A DNA stretch of 64,000 bases from Aquisphaera giovannonii (GCF_008087625.1 NZ_CP042997.1:6634001-6698000), one strand, 5' to 3'. Positions 1-9,486 are shown, counted from the stretch's first letter. Numbers and translations are program-made. The notes: a model not told the origin generated them from the sequence alone.

Positions 1-309
1 CTCCCCCGCGCCGACGTCGTGACACGCCTCAGGGAGTTCGTGACGGTCCAGCTCTACACCGACCGCGTGCCCATCAACTCGATCACCGCGGCACAGCGGC
101 AGGAGCTCGCGGAGAGGAATCAGGAGCGACAGCTCGACCTGACGCAGGAGGCGACGAACCCGTTCTACGTCGTGATGACGCCCGAAGGGAAGGTCGTCGC
201 GACGATGGGCGGCTACAACGAGCCCAAGGCCTTCGTCGACTTCCTGACGAACGCCCTGGAGAAGTCGCGAGACGCGGCGAAGGTCGCCCAGGCGTCTCCG
301 GGCCGCTGA
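1..309 (+). CDS. C-terminal end of a DsbD-like thiol:disulfide interchange protein (partial)
   Basis: The frame is open from the first base, so the gene begins outside the window; only about 102 residues are visible. The fragment reads as the end of a thioredoxin fold: a beta strand with VTVQLYTDRVP, then NPFYVVMTPEGKVVATMGGY, which is the cis-proline-like strand and hairpin, then a closing helix. Planctomycete DsbD-family reductases carry a very similar tail after the membrane domain, where it passes electrons from the cytoplasm to exported thiols. The CXXC motif would lie upstream and cannot be checked. The GTG at base 19 is probably internal and not a start. A thioredoxin-like protein without the DsbD membrane part is the main alternative. 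Confidence 0.65.
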   Translation, partial: LPRADVVTRLREFVTVQLYTDRVPINSITAAQRQELAERNQERQLDLTQEATNPFYVVMTPEGKVVATMGGYNEPKAFVDFLTNALEKSRDAAKVAQASPGR

Positions 310-316
310 CGACGGC

Positions 317-1348
317 TCAGCGGCGGGCCTCGTAGAGCGGCGGCAGCCCCAGCGAGCGCCGGACGTGCTCGACCTCGAAGGGGTCGTTCACCGGCGACTC
401 GGGGGGCGTGCCGCGGAGCACGGCCGCGACGTCGCGGGCTACCATCGCGGCCATGTTCGTCAGCCCTTCCTCGGTCTGCGCGGCGCTGTGGGGGGTGAGC
501 AGCACGTCCGGGCGGCCGATGAGCGGATGCCCCTGGGGCGGCGGCTCCACCGCAAAGACGTCGGCGCCGTAGCCCCAGAGCCTGCCGGCATCGAGGGCCT
601 CGGCGACCGCCGCCTCGTCCACGACCGGGCCGCGGCTCGTGTTCACGAGGATCGCATCCGGGCGCATGAGGGCAAGGGCGTCGCGGGCGATCATTCCGCG
701 CGTGCTCGGGTCCAGCGGCACGTGCATCGTGACGTACTCGGAGGCCTCGAGGACCTCCCGGAAGCTCGCCCGCCGCGCGCCGGTGCGGACCTCGACGTCA
801 TGCGGCGCGGGGACGATGTCGTTGTAGAGCACGCTCATGCCGAAGCCGAGCCGGGCCGTCTCGGCGACCCGACGGCCGATCCGGCCGAAGCCGATGATGC
901 CCAGCGTCCGCCCCGCGACCTCACGGCCCACCAGGCTCGTTCTCGCGTCATAATTGCCCTTCGCGAGCTCAGAGGTCATCCTCGGGAAATGCTTCGAGAG
1001 GCCGATGAACATCGCGAAGACGTGCTCGGCCACGCTCTGCGTGTTCGCCCCGGGGGTGTAGACGACCTGGACGCCCCGCGACGTGGCCGCGGCGACGTCG
1101 ATCTGGTCGTAGCCCACGCCGTGCCGCCCGACGACCTTCAGGCCCTTGCCCGCCGCGTCGAGCACGGCCGCGTCGATCTTCCCGCCGGTCCGGATGATCA
1201 CGGCCTGGGCGCCCCGGACCTCCCTGCCGATCGTGCCCGGGTCGTTGCCGGTCGCCATGCGGACGTCGCCCGCCTCGCGGAGGAGGCGCAGGCCGGCCTC
1301 CTTCATCGGGTGGATCAGCAGGATCAAGGGGCCGCTCGGGCTGCTCAT
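317..1348 (-). CDS. D-isomer-specific 2-hydroxyacid dehydrogenase (phosphoglycerate dehydrogenase-like)
   Basis: The 343-residue product has the two-domain fold of D-2-hydroxyacid dehydrogenases, NAD-dependent cytoplasmic enzymes that interconvert 2-oxo and D-2-hydroxy acids. Visible marks are the nucleotide loop GIIGFGRIGRR, the NTSRGPVVDE segment with the catalytic Arg region, and LLTPHSAAQTEEG with the catalytic His. SerA-type enzymes are the closest by feel, but there is no C-terminal ACT domain, so the substrate is open and glyoxylate/hydroxypyruvate reductase is equally possible. The start at 1348 (MSSPSGP) is chosen because upstream codons in this frame are not protein-like and run under the opposite-strand gene. 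It is divergent from the glycosyltransferase at 1492, leaving a 143-base shared upstream region. Confidence 0.85.
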   Translation of the reverse strand: MSSPSGPLILLIHPMKEAGLRLLREAGDVRMATGNDPGTIGREVRGAQAVIIRTGGKIDAAVLDAAGKGLKVVGRHGVGYDQIDVAAATSRGVQVVYTPGANTQSVAEHVFAMFIGLSKHFPRMTSELAKGNYDARTSLVGREVAGRTLGIIGFGRIGRRVAETARLGFGMSVLYNDIVPAPHDVEVRTGARRASFREVLEASEYVTMHVPLDPSTRGMIARDALALMRPDAILVNTSRGPVVDEAAVAEALDAGRLWGYGADVFAVEPPPQGHPLIGRPDVLLTPHSAAQTEEGLTNMAAMVARDVAAVLRGTPPESPVNDPFEVEHVRRSLGLPPLYEARR

Positions 1349-1491
1349 GCGAGGGTCATCCGGCCGGAGGAGGACTCGAGGAGGATGGCGGCGAATGCGT
1401 ACGGCACTATTATAGGGACTGACCCGAAAGTTTCCGCCGCGGTTCGGCCTGCCGGCCGGGTCGTCGCGCCCCGGAGGCCGCTGCCCCCCGC

Positions 1492-2757
1492 ATGATCGCC
1501 CCGACACCACCGCGGCTCCGCGCGGACTGGACGCTCCTCGTCCCCCTCTTCATCGGGCTCGTGCTGCGTGCGGCGGCCATGTCCGTGGGCTCCGGGGCGT
1601 TCGAGGATCCGGACAACTACCTGCCGCTGGCCCGTTCCGTCGCCCGCGGCGAGGGCCTCGCCTGGAAGGGCCGGCCGACGGCCTACCGGCCCCCCCTCTA
1701 CCCCCTGATGCTCGCCCCGATCGTCCGCCTGGCCGATCCTCGCCCGAACCCGGCCATCGCGGTGCTCCACCTCATCTTCGGCGCGGCGACGACCTGGCAG
1801 GCGACCATGGCGGCGAGGCGATGGGGCCTGGGAGATCGCCGCGCCCTCGCCGCCGGCCTGATCGTGGCGTGCGACCCCGTCCTCGTCTGGCAATCTCGAT
1901 TCATCATGACCGAGACCCTCGGCGCCCTGCTCGTCGCCGCCGCCGTGGCCGAGCTCGCCCGCCCGGGGTTCCGTGGGTTGCTCGGGGGCGGGCTGGCGCT
2001 CGGCCTGTCCTCGCTCTGCCGCCCCAGCTTGCTCCCCGGCGCCGGGCTCGTCGTCGCGGCGGCCCTGGCCGTCGGCCCGGGCACCGCGAGACGGCGGGCG
2101 GCCCACGCGCTGGCGCTGTCGGGCATCATCCTTGTGGTCCTCGCCCCCTGGGCACTGCGGAATGCCATCGCCCTCGGCGAGCCGGTCTGGACCACGACCC
2201 ACGGCGGCTACACCCTCGCCCTGGCCAACAATCCGACCTATTTCCGCGACGTGCTCGACTCGGCCGGGGCCGAGGTCTGGACGGGCGACGACCAGTGGAA
2301 CTGGTGGGATTCGGTCAACCGGGCCACGGCGGGGATGACCGAGCCGGAGGCCGATCGGTTCCTCCGGGATTCGGTGCTCCGGCTCGTCGCGGAGCGGCCC
2401 CGGGTCTTCGCGCGGGCGTGCCTCGATCGGCTCGCCCGGTTCTGGGGCCTCGCGCCGGCCCAGCCCGTCTATTCGGCCCGCGTCCGCGTGGCCTCGGCGG
2501 CCTGGACGGGACCGCTGTGGGCGGCCCTCCTGGTCGGCCTCCTGAACCGGAAGGCCTGGAGGTGGCCCCGGATCGCGGCCCCCGCCGCCATCCTCGGGCT
2601 GACGATGGTCCACGTCTTCTACTGGACCGACCTTCGGATGCGGGCCCCCATCGTCCCGGCGATCGCCCTGGTCGCCGCGGCCGCGGAGCTGCCGATCCCG
2701 GGACGGATCAGGAGACGGCCGCCGGCTCCGTCTCCGTCCGGCCGGACGGAGCGTTGA
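1492..2757 (+). CDS. ArnT/PMT-like (GT39-type) membrane glycosyltransferase
   Basis: This 421-residue polytopic membrane protein has the plan of the lipid-linked-sugar GT-C transferases (ArnT/PMT, GT39/GT83). The first hydrophobic helix is followed by an extracytoplasmic loop with FEDPDNYLPLARSVARGEG, where the acidic pair typical of GT-C enzymes sits, and then YRPPLYPLML. About eight to ten further hydrophobic stretches follow, with a polar domain after residue 220 (TTHGGYTLALANNPTYF). Members transfer a sugar from a polyprenyl phosphate to lipid, glycan or protein at the outer face of the membrane; the acceptor cannot be told. Its 3' end overlaps the convergent GtrA-like gene by 50 bases. 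Conservation of this architecture is known, the donor is not. Confidence 0.75.
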   Translation: MIAPTPPRLRADWTLLVPLFIGLVLRAAAMSVGSGAFEDPDNYLPLARSVARGEGLAWKGRPTAYRPPLYPLMLAPIVRLADPRPNPAIAVLHLIFGAATTWQATMAARRWGLGDRRALAAGLIVACDPVLVWQSRFIMTETLGALLVAAAVAELARPGFRGLLGGGLALGLSSLCRPSLLPGAGLVVAAALAVGPGTARRRAAHALALSGIILVVLAPWALRNAIALGEPVWTTTHGGYTLALANNPTYFRDVLDSAGAEVWTGDDQWNWWDSVNRATAGMTEPEADRFLRDSVLRLVAERPRVFARACLDRLARFWGLAPAQPVYSARVRVASAAWTGPLWAALLVGLLNRKAWRWPRIAAPAAILGLTMVHVFYWTDLRMRAPIVPAIALVAAAAELPIPGRIRRRPPAPSPSGRTER

Positions 2758-3868
2758 CCGGCTCCTCGATCGGCGGCAGGGCGGCATCCGGCTTGCGGAT
2801 GAACACGACCCAGCGCGACATCGAGAAGCTGATGCCCGTCGCCATCACGATGCCGACGACGGCCGCCGCCAGCCGGTGTTCGTTGAAGAACCGGACATAC
2901 ATGGGGAGCACCAGGCTCAGCGTGAGGCTGACCAGGATCCCCAGGGCATTCCCCATGGCATACGTCAGCAGCTGGCGGGCGATGGACCCCTCGCGCGAGT
3001 CGTTGAAGGTGAGGCGGCGGTTGAGCGTGAAGTTCCAGACCATGGCCACCAGGATCGCCAGGGCGCGGGCCGTCGCCAGCGACCAGGACACCCCGGCCGA
3101 ATCCACGCCCGCCCCGATCCGGCGGAAGGCCGCCTGCAGGAGGGCGTACAGGGTCAGGTCCACGACCATCCCCGAGGCCCCCACGATGCAGAACTGGACG
3201 AGCCGGGAGAACGTGCCGAAGCGATGATCGAGGAGCCGCTTCAACTGTCGGAGGTCGTTCACGCCCGAAACGCGGACTTCCGTGCGGTCGTCCGATCCCG
3301 TGTCCACCGGGACGTCCACGTGGCTCGAGGGCGCCCAGGCCAGGAGGTCCATCACGATCCGCGATCCGACGGCCGAACCCTTCGGGGCCCGCGAATCGAG
3401 GTGGGCCCGGTGCACCGCCATCAGCCCGGAGAAGACGTCCGAGGTGCCCAGCGCGGCCTGCCCGCCCAGGCCCAGGACCCGGCGCGACATCGCCCGGCCG
3501 AACGATCGGCCCGCGGAACGCCGCGGGACCGCGACGGCGAGGTCCGACTTGGAAGCGTCAAGGCCCTCGATCAGCTCGACGAGGGCCCTCGGCGGATAGG
3601 AACGTCGCGGATCGAGCACGATGACGATGTCGCCCGTCGCCGCCTTGATCGCCGCCCGGACCGCTTCCACCTCGCCGCCCTGGGCCTCGATCGCCATGAC
3701 GCCGTTCTCGCGGCCCTCGGTCGCGCCGGCGTCCACCCGCCCGGCCAGGATGATCTCGACCGATTCCGGCTCGAATCGCGCCTCGAGCACGTCCCTGTAC
3801 GGGGCCAGGTCGAGCCCGGCCTCTTGCTCGCGGGACGAGATGAAGACGATCAGGCTGAAGCTGGGCAT
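2708..3868 (-). CDS. degenerate GT2-like domain fused to a GtrA-family membrane domain
   Basis: The 386-residue product has an N-terminal Rossmann-like region of about 190 residues resembling a family 2 glycosyltransferase (dolichyl-phosphate mannose synthase type). The place where the DxD motif is expected reads IVIVLDPRRSYPPRAL, so the usual second acidic residue is missing. The C-terminal part (from RLVQFCIVGASGMVVDLTLY) is a four-helix GtrA domain, which in O-antigen glucosylation flips or binds undecaprenyl-linked sugars; it ends with NRRLTFNDSREG and paired helices typical of GtrA. The start at 3868 (MPSFSLIV) follows a weak GAAG. It lies convergent to the GT39-type gene, so the two may act on the same lipid carrier. 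Whether the N-terminal domain is catalytic is doubtful. Confidence 0.75.
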   Translation of the reverse strand: MPSFSLIVFISSREQEAGLDLAPYRDVLEARFEPESVEIILAGRVDAGATEGRENGVMAIEAQGGEVEAVRAAIKAATGDIVIVLDPRRSYPPRALVELIEGLDASKSDLAVAVPRRSAGRSFGRAMSRRVLGLGGQAALGTSDVFSGLMAVHRAHLDSRAPKGSAVGSRIVMDLLAWAPSSHVDVPVDTGSDDRTEVRVSGVNDLRQLKRLLDHRFGTFSRLVQFCIVGASGMVVDLTLYALLQAAFRRIGAGVDSAGVSWSLATARALAILVAMVWNFTLNRRLTFNDSREGSIARQLLTYAMGNALGILVSLTLSLVLPMYVRFFNEHRLAAAVVGIVMATGISFSMSRWVVFIRKPDAALPPIEEPVNAPSGRTETEPAAVS

Positions 3869-4087
3869 ATCTTCAGGTTCTCTCGATGTACGACCACCCC
3901 GGAGGGTCGCTGGCAAGGAGGGAAGGGGCGGCAAAGGGGGATGGAAGAGGGCGGCTCGTGACGAGGAAGCCGGGGACCTTGCAACTTCGCAACTCGATTC
4001 AACCGGCCCAAGCATAGCGCGGATCGGGAAAATCGGCAAGAGACGCTGGACACTCAGGGAGGGACGACTGACGCAATCCATGCCGGC

Positions 4088-5161
4088 CTACAACGCCGAG
4101 TCGATCCAACCGCCCCCGAGCACCAAGTCGCCCTGGTAGACCGTCACGACCTGCCCCGGGGTGACGGCGGACTGGGGCGTTTCGAACGCGACGCCGACGC
4201 GGCCGTCCGGGAGCACGCTCACGGTCGCCGGAACGGCCTCGTGGCGTGCGCGAATCTGGGCAAGGCACGCCGTGTTCCCGGAAGGCTCCGGCCCCTGCCA
4301 GTTGAATCGCGAGGCCTCCAGGCCGCGTCGGAGCAGGGACTCTCGCCCGCCGATGGTGACGGTCCGCGACGCGGGCTCGATCCGGACGACATATCGGGGC
4401 GCCCCGACCGCCACCCCGAGGCCTCGCCGCTGGCCGATCGTGAAGCCGGCGATGCCGGGATGGGTGCCGACCTGGCCGCCCGCCTCGTCGATCATCGGGC
4501 CGGGAGTCTCCGCGTCCGGGCGCATCTCCCGCACCATGCGGAGGTAATCGTCGTCGGGCACGAAGCAGATTTCCTGGCTCTCCGGCTTGTCGTGGACGGG
4601 GAGTCCGTGGGCCCGGGCGAGGTCGCGGATCTCGGCTTTCGGGTGCTCGCCGACCGGGAAGAGGACATGGCGGAGCACCTCGGGCCGCAGTCCCGAGAGG
4701 ACGTAGGACTGGTCCTTGTGGCGGTCGCGGGCGCGGGCGACCCGGAGGCTGCCGTCCTCCGCGCGGGCGATCCGCGCGTAGTGGCCCGTCGCGACGTGGT
4801 CCGCGCCGACCTGCTTGCCGTACCCCCAGAGCTTGCCGAACTTGAGCCAGACGTTGCACATGACGCACGGGTTCGGCGTGCGGCCGGCTAGGTACTCGTC
4901 CGCGAAATAGTCCTTGATCCGCCCGAAGTCGCCCTCGAAGTCGAGCGCGTAGAAGGGGATGTCGAGCTTGTCGGCCACCCGGCGGGCGTCCTCGGCGTCC
5001 GCGACGCTGCAGCAGGTCTTGGCGCGGCGCTCGGCGTCCTCGGCGTGGGCGCCGGTCCGCATGAACAGGCCGATGACCTCATATCCCTGCGACTTCAGCA
5101 GCAGGGCGGCGACCGAGCTGTCCACCCCACCGCTCATCGCCAGGACGACGCGCTTTCCCAT
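4088..5161 (-). CDS. mnmA: tRNA-specific 2-thiouridylase MnmA
   Basis: MnmA thiolates uridine 34 of tRNA-Lys, -Glu and -Gln in the cytoplasm, using ATP and sulfur relayed from a cysteine desulfurase. The 357-residue product opens with the PP-loop MSGGVDSSVAA, contains the first catalytic cysteine in NPCVMCN, the second in SQEICFVPDDDY, and TPGQVVTVYQGD in the C-terminal barrel. Length and motif order match the family. The start at 5161 (MGKRVVL) is preceded by GAGGG at suitable distance. It lies 101 bases downstream of the large PVC heme protein gene on the same strand, without obvious functional link. Confidence 0.95.
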   Translation of the reverse strand: MGKRVVLAMSGGVDSSVAALLLKSQGYEVIGLFMRTGAHAEDAERRAKTCCSVADAEDARRVADKLDIPFYALDFEGDFGRIKDYFADEYLAGRTPNPCVMCNVWLKFGKLWGYGKQVGADHVATGHYARIARAEDGSLRVARARDRHKDQSYVLSGLRPEVLRHVLFPVGEHPKAEIRDLARAHGLPVHDKPESQEICFVPDDDYLRMVREMRPDAETPGPMIDEAGGQVGTHPGIAGFTIGQRRGLGVAVGAPRYVVRIEPASRTVTIGGRESLLRRGLEASRFNWQGPEPSGNTACLAQIRARHEAVPATVSVLPDGRVGVAFETPQSAVTPGQVVTVYQGDLVLGGGWIDSAL

Positions 5162-5262
5162 GGAACCCTCGCCCCTCGCCTCGATCGCGGCCCGCCCCGC
5201 GCGCGGCCTCGCCCCAGTGTCATCGTAGGGCCGCGGACGGGCCGCGTGAAGCCGTCCCGCGC

Positions 5263-8200
5263 TCACTTTCCTTTGGAAGCCTCGGGCGTGGCCGGCGCGG
5301 GCATGGACTTGAACAGGGCCAGCATGTCGGCGATGTCCTGGTAGCTGAGTGGGTTCAGCAGCCCCTCGGGCATGACCGACTTCGGCGAGGCCTTCTGGTC
5401 CTCGATCTCCGACTTCGGGATCGTCACCTTGGCCCCGTCGGACAGCAGGAGGACGAGGTTCGCCCCGTCGGATGCGACGGGCATCCCGTTGTAGACCTTC
5501 CCGTCCTCCGTGGCGACGGCGAGCGTCTTGTACTGGTCCGAGACCACCTTGGACGGCAAGACGATCGACTCCAGGATCTCCGACGGCCGGAACCGGCTGC
5601 TGACCGTGGTCAGGTCGGGTCCGAGCCCCGCGCCCTGGTCGCCCAGCTTGTGGCAATCCAGGCATCGCGACTTGAGGATGACCTGCCGGCCACGCTCCGG
5701 CGAGGCCGACTGCATGACCGGGGCCTCCAGGACGTGGCTGACCAGGTGGCCCAGGTCGTAGGACTTCGCGTCGGCCGCCTCGCCGCCCGGGCGGGGGCCG
5801 GCTGGGAACTTCTTGCGGTACGCCTCCTCCCAGGCCGCCAGCGCGGCCTCGGTGGTCGTCGACGCCGGTGGCGGAGTGATCCCCGTCCATCGCGAGGCCA
5901 GCTCGTCGATCGCCCTGCGGCTCGCGCCGCCCCGCCGGGCCAGGCCGATCAGGTTCGCCAGGGCCTCGGGCCCCTCCGGGACTTCCTTGATCTTCCGTAA
6001 GGCGTTCATCGCAAGGTTCGTGGTGTTGTCGTCCGTCGAGGCGAGCGCCGAGGCGAGGATCGGCAGGTCGGCCGCCGTCGGGTGCCCCGCGAGGGCCCGG
6101 ACGATCGCATCGCGGCGGGCCGGCTCCCCGCGGTACGCGTCGCGGAGGACGGCGCGGGCCGCCGGCAGTTTGCTGCGGCCCAGCTTCTCCAGGATGAGGG
6201 CGCGGAGGTCATCGGCCTGGCCCCGCGTGCCGGGCGTTTCCCGCAGCCTCAGCTTGCCGTCGAGGGCGACGAGCTCCTCGAGCTGACCGGGCTCGCGGTC
6301 GAGCTCCAGCTCCCGGATCAGGACCCGGGTCGGGAACGGGAACCGGTCGCCGGACGCCAGCAGCTCCCGCCGCTCGGCCGAATCGAGGCGGTTCACCAGC
6401 TCCTGGATCATGCCGTCGAGGTAGCCGAGGAAGCTGTACCCGCCCTCCCAGCGCGAGGCGGTCTCGTACCAGGCCCAGAGCTGCCTCTTCGCGTCCGACG
6501 TCCAGCCGCGGCGGATCGCCCGCAGGCAGTAGGCGTCGAGGATCTGGGACGCGTGATCCGCCACGGCTGCCTGGTTTGCGAGGATCATCGGGACGGCCCT
6601 CGGCTCGTCCAGGAACGCCAGGAGCCGACCCGCCTCGCGATTCGAGGGCGAATCCGCGCCCGGCGCGTACTTCGAGAGCAGCCAGGAGGCGAGCTCGTCG
6701 GACCCCGGTAGGTCGGCCTTCCCGGGGCCGAGGAGGTAGGTCAGCCCGACCAGGCGAATCGCGTCGAGCTGCACGTCCGGGGCGGGATTCGCCTTCAGGA
6801 TCGCGACCTCGCGGCGGAGGAGGTCCTCCTGGGCCCCGCGATCGAGCTTCGTCGCCCGGACGATCGCCAGCATCGCCTCGACCGCGGCCCGCGGCTCGGA
6901 GACGCCCAGCAGGGCCTCGCGATTCCCGAGGACGTCCCCGTGCTCGATGGCCGTCCTGGCCGCGAAGCGGACCCAGCGGTCGGCATCCGACAGCAGGGGG
7001 ATCAGCTCTCGGACGGGGATCTCCGCCGCGCGTCGCTGCATCAGGGTCTCGCACGCATGACGCCTCACGAACGGGTCGGCGTCCCGGCGGGCGACCATCG
7101 CCACGTCCCGGGCGACGCCGTCGCCGGGGAAGCGGTCGGTCAGCGACACGGCCCGCGCCCGGACCTCCGGCATGGGGTCGCGGGCGAGCACGGCGAGGAC
7201 GTGGAACTCGGGGAACCGGCCGCCGGAGAAGAGCAGGTCCATGGCCCGGACACGCTCGCCCGCGGCCCGCCTCCCGGAGGCGTCCATCAGGACCTCCCGC
7301 AGGCCCGCATTCCAGGCCAGCGGGTCGCGCGCCCGCAGCTCCTCCACCTTGCGGCGGGAGAAGCTGGAGAGCGGGCTGTCGATGGCGATGGATTCCTCCC
7401 AGGCCGTGGCCGCGGGCCTGGGCCCGGGGGCCTCCCCCTTGATGCCGACGCGGAAGAGCCCGCCCTGGGTCGCGCGGCCGCCCGTCGTGAAGTAGACCGC
7501 GCCGTCTGGGCCCACCTCGATGTCCGTGCAGTTGAGCGGCTGGCCGGTCACCAGCTCGGTCGCCGATCCCTTGTAGCCCCCGCCGTCGCGGTCCGGCTTG
7601 ACCGCGAGGATCCGGCCCTGGGACCAGTCGCAGATCAGGAACCGATCGCGGTACTCGGCGGGGAACAGGCCGGCCTGGTAGAAGGTCACGCCCGTGGGAG
7701 AGCCGCGGCCGACGTCGAGTATGGCGGGGAGGCTGTCGTTGTAGTAGGCCGGCCACTTGCCCGAGCCGTTCCGCCACCCGAACTCGGCGCCGATGGGGCA
7801 GTGGCAGACGCGGACGGGGCGATACCAGGGGAGGCCGACGTCCCACTCCATGTCGCTGTCGAACGTGAAGATCTCGCCGGCCGCGTTGAAGGCGAAGTCG
7901 TACTGGTTGCGGAAGCCGGCGACGACCCGCTTCCAGGACTTGCCCATGTCGTCGCTGCGGTAGATCTCTCCGCCCGGGGCCATGATGCCCGCCGCATGAC
8001 CGCGGGGGTCGTCGTAGTGCGGCAGCAGCTCGCCCTCGTAGGCGACGTTCACCGGGCTGGCCGCGTCGACCGGCGGCTTGAGGTGGGCGTGGTTGCCGTT
8101 GTTGTAATAGAGGCGGCCGTCCGGCCCGAGGGCCACGGCGTGCGGCCCGTGCTCGCCCATCCCGCCGGCCGTGTCGCGGAGGAGCTCCGCCGTCTCGAAG

Positions 8201-9126
8201 ACCCCGTCGCGATCGGCGTCCGTCAGCCTGTAGAGCCCGGTCCCCTTCGGCCCCTGGCCGACGGCGTAGAGCGCATCGCCGATGAACGAGAGGCCCTGGC
8301 AGTTCTTCATGCCGGGCGTGATCTCGACCCTCCGCTCGTAGCGCCCGTCGCGGTCGTCGTCGTGCAGCCGGGCGATCGGCCCCATCTCGATCGACACGCA
8401 GGGCCGGCCGTCGGGATCGAAGGTGAAGGCGACCACGGAGCCGGTCACCAGCGGCTGGGCCACGGTCTCGATCGTGAACCCGTCGGGCACGTGGAACCGC
8501 TCCGAGGCGCTGCCCAGGCGTGCCGGCTCGCCCCACGGCGGGATGCCCAGGGCGCCCAGGTCCGCCGCTCCAGACCACCCCTTGTCGTCGAAATCGAGCG
8601 CCTTCCAGGCCTCCCCGTCGGGTACCTTGTCGGTCGTCTTCCACGAGGAGTTGGACTGCACGGGCACGCCCTGGCCGAGCGGAAGCACGCCGCCGCGGAC
8701 GAGGAACCCCGCTGCGCCCTCGTCCTCGTTCGTGGCCTTCACCGCGAGGATGTGCGAACCGGTCGAGAGCTTCGCCTCGACCGACTGCACGGTGCTCCAG
8801 TCGTTCCCCTCGGCGACGAGCTTGCCGTCGAGGAAGAGCTGGAACTCGTTGTCCGCGGTCACGTCCACGGCCAGCGTGGAGGGCTCCTTCACGCTGAGGG
8901 CCTTGCGGAGGTAGATCGGGCCGGCCGGATAGCCGCGGCCGGCGGCTGCCTTGCCGTGCCAGATCCAGTGCGGGGCGCTCGCCTCGCGCTGCGCCAGGAC
9001 GGGCCGGGGCAGGAGGCCGGCGATCAGGCAGAGGCCGAGGGCCGCCGCCGCGCATCGCGGCCGTCGCCGGGCGCGGCGGTCGAGTTCCCGAGGTTCGGCG
9101 GTCGCACGCTGTCTCAACTGGGGCAT
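5263..9126 (-). CDS. PVC-type dehydrogenase/HEAT/heme-binding exported protein
   Basis: This 1287-residue exported protein has a signal peptide ending near AQREA. A jelly-roll-like module follows (about residues 50-200; HWIWHGKAAAGRG, FQLFLDGKLVAEG). Next comes a sorbosone/glucose-dehydrogenase-like beta-propeller (about 210-560; DGFTIETVAQPLV, GLPWYRPVRVCHC), the domain called putative membrane-bound dehydrogenase in Planctomycetes. Residues about 600-1050 are helical HEAT-like repeats. The C-terminal heme domain carries CLDCH at about residue 1155 and ends in NPLSYQDIADMLALF. Such proteins are abundant in Planctomycetes and are assumed to oxidise polysaccharide-derived sugars with a cytochrome c tail, but this is not demonstrated. 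It is followed by mnmA and preceded closely by hisE (15 bases). Confidence 0.88.
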   Translation of the reverse strand: MPQLRQRATAEPRELDRRARRRPRCAAAALGLCLIAGLLPRPVLAQREASAPHWIWHGKAAAGRGYPAGPIYLRKALSVKEPSTLAVDVTADNEFQLFLDGKLVAEGNDWSTVQSVEAKLSTGSHILAVKATNEDEGAAGFLVRGGVLPLGQGVPVQSNSSWKTTDKVPDGEAWKALDFDDKGWSGAADLGALGIPPWGEPARLGSASERFHVPDGFTIETVAQPLVTGSVVAFTFDPDGRPCVSIEMGPIARLHDDDRDGRYERRVEITPGMKNCQGLSFIGDALYAVGQGPKGTGLYRLTDADRDGVFETAELLRDTAGGMGEHGPHAVALGPDGRLYYNNGNHAHLKPPVDAASPVNVAYEGELLPHYDDPRGHAAGIMAPGGEIYRSDDMGKSWKRVVAGFRNQYDFAFNAAGEIFTFDSDMEWDVGLPWYRPVRVCHCPIGAEFGWRNGSGKWPAYYNDSLPAILDVGRGSPTGVTFYQAGLFPAEYRDRFLICDWSQGRILAVKPDRDGGGYKGSATELVTGQPLNCTDIEVGPDGAVYFTTGGRATQGGLFRVGIKGEAPGPRPAATAWEESIAIDSPLSSFSRRKVEELRARDPLAWNAGLREVLMDASGRRAAGERVRAMDLLFSGGRFPEFHVLAVLARDPMPEVRARAVSLTDRFPGDGVARDVAMVARRDADPFVRRHACETLMQRRAAEIPVRELIPLLSDADRWVRFAARTAIEHGDVLGNREALLGVSEPRAAVEAMLAIVRATKLDRGAQEDLLRREVAILKANPAPDVQLDAIRLVGLTYLLGPGKADLPGSDELASWLLSKYAPGADSPSNREAGRLLAFLDEPRAVPMILANQAAVADHASQILDAYCLRAIRRGWTSDAKRQLWAWYETASRWEGGYSFLGYLDGMIQELVNRLDSAERRELLASGDRFPFPTRVLIRELELDREPGQLEELVALDGKLRLRETPGTRGQADDLRALILEKLGRSKLPAARAVLRDAYRGEPARRDAIVRALAGHPTAADLPILASALASTDDNTTNLAMNALRKIKEVPEGPEALANLIGLARRGGASRRAIDELASRWTGITPPPASTTTEAALAAWEEAYRKKFPAGPRPGGEAADAKSYDLGHLVSHVLEAPVMQSASPERGRQVILKSRCLDCHKLGDQGAGLGPDLTTVSSRFRPSEILESIVLPSKVVSDQYKTLAVATEDGKVYNGMPVASDGANLVLLLSDGAKVTIPKSEIEDQKASPKSVMPEGLLNPLSYQDIADMLALFKSMPAPATPEASKGK

Positions 9127-9141
9127 GCCTGCTCCCTCCGC

Positions 9142-9486
9142 TCAGTGACCCGGCTTCGCCCGGGAGGCCTTCTCGTCGATGCCGCTGATGCCGAACCGGC
9201 GGGCCAGCTCGTCCTCCACGTCGTCCCAGTGCAGGTCGCGATGGCCGAGCAGGACGAGGGAGTGGAAGACGAGGTCGGCGACCTCCTTCACGAGGTGCGA
9301 GCGGCCTTCGTCGCCGGGCTCGTCGCCGGCCTCCACGACCTCCGCGGCCTCCTCGGTGATCTTGGCGCCGATCTTCGGCACGCCGCCGCGCAGGAGGCCG
9401 GCGACGTAGGATTTCTCCGACTCCGGCTTGCCCTTGCGATCCTCGATCACCGCCATCAGGTCCGTCATCAGGGACGAACGCGTCAT
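9142..9486 (-). CDS. hisE: phosphoribosyl-ATP pyrophosphatase HisE
   Basis: HisE hydrolyses phosphoribosyl-ATP to phosphoribosyl-AMP, the second step of histidine synthesis, in the cytoplasm. The 114-residue product is a stand-alone all-alpha MazG-like fold with the metal-binding EEAAEVVEA (residues 45-53) and KEVADLVFHSLVLL (67-80). It is somewhat longer than typical 90-110-residue HisE because of a C-terminal tail (SGIDEKASRAKPGH). The start at 9486 (MTRSSLM) was chosen over the downstream ATG six codons later; both are possible. No other histidine gene is nearby. It is divergent from the trmB-like gene. Confidence 0.92.
   Translation of the reverse strand: MTRSSLMTDLMAVIEDRKGKPESEKSYVAGLLRGGVPKIGAKITEEAAEVVEAGDEPGDEGRSHLVKEVADLVFHSLVLLGHRDLHWDDVEDELARRFGISGIDEKASRAKPGH

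Noticed and set aside
1345-2787. A 480-codon open frame on the minus strand opposite the GT39-type gene
   Set aside because: Rich in R, G, P and D with no motif; it lies opposite a membrane protein with clear helices.
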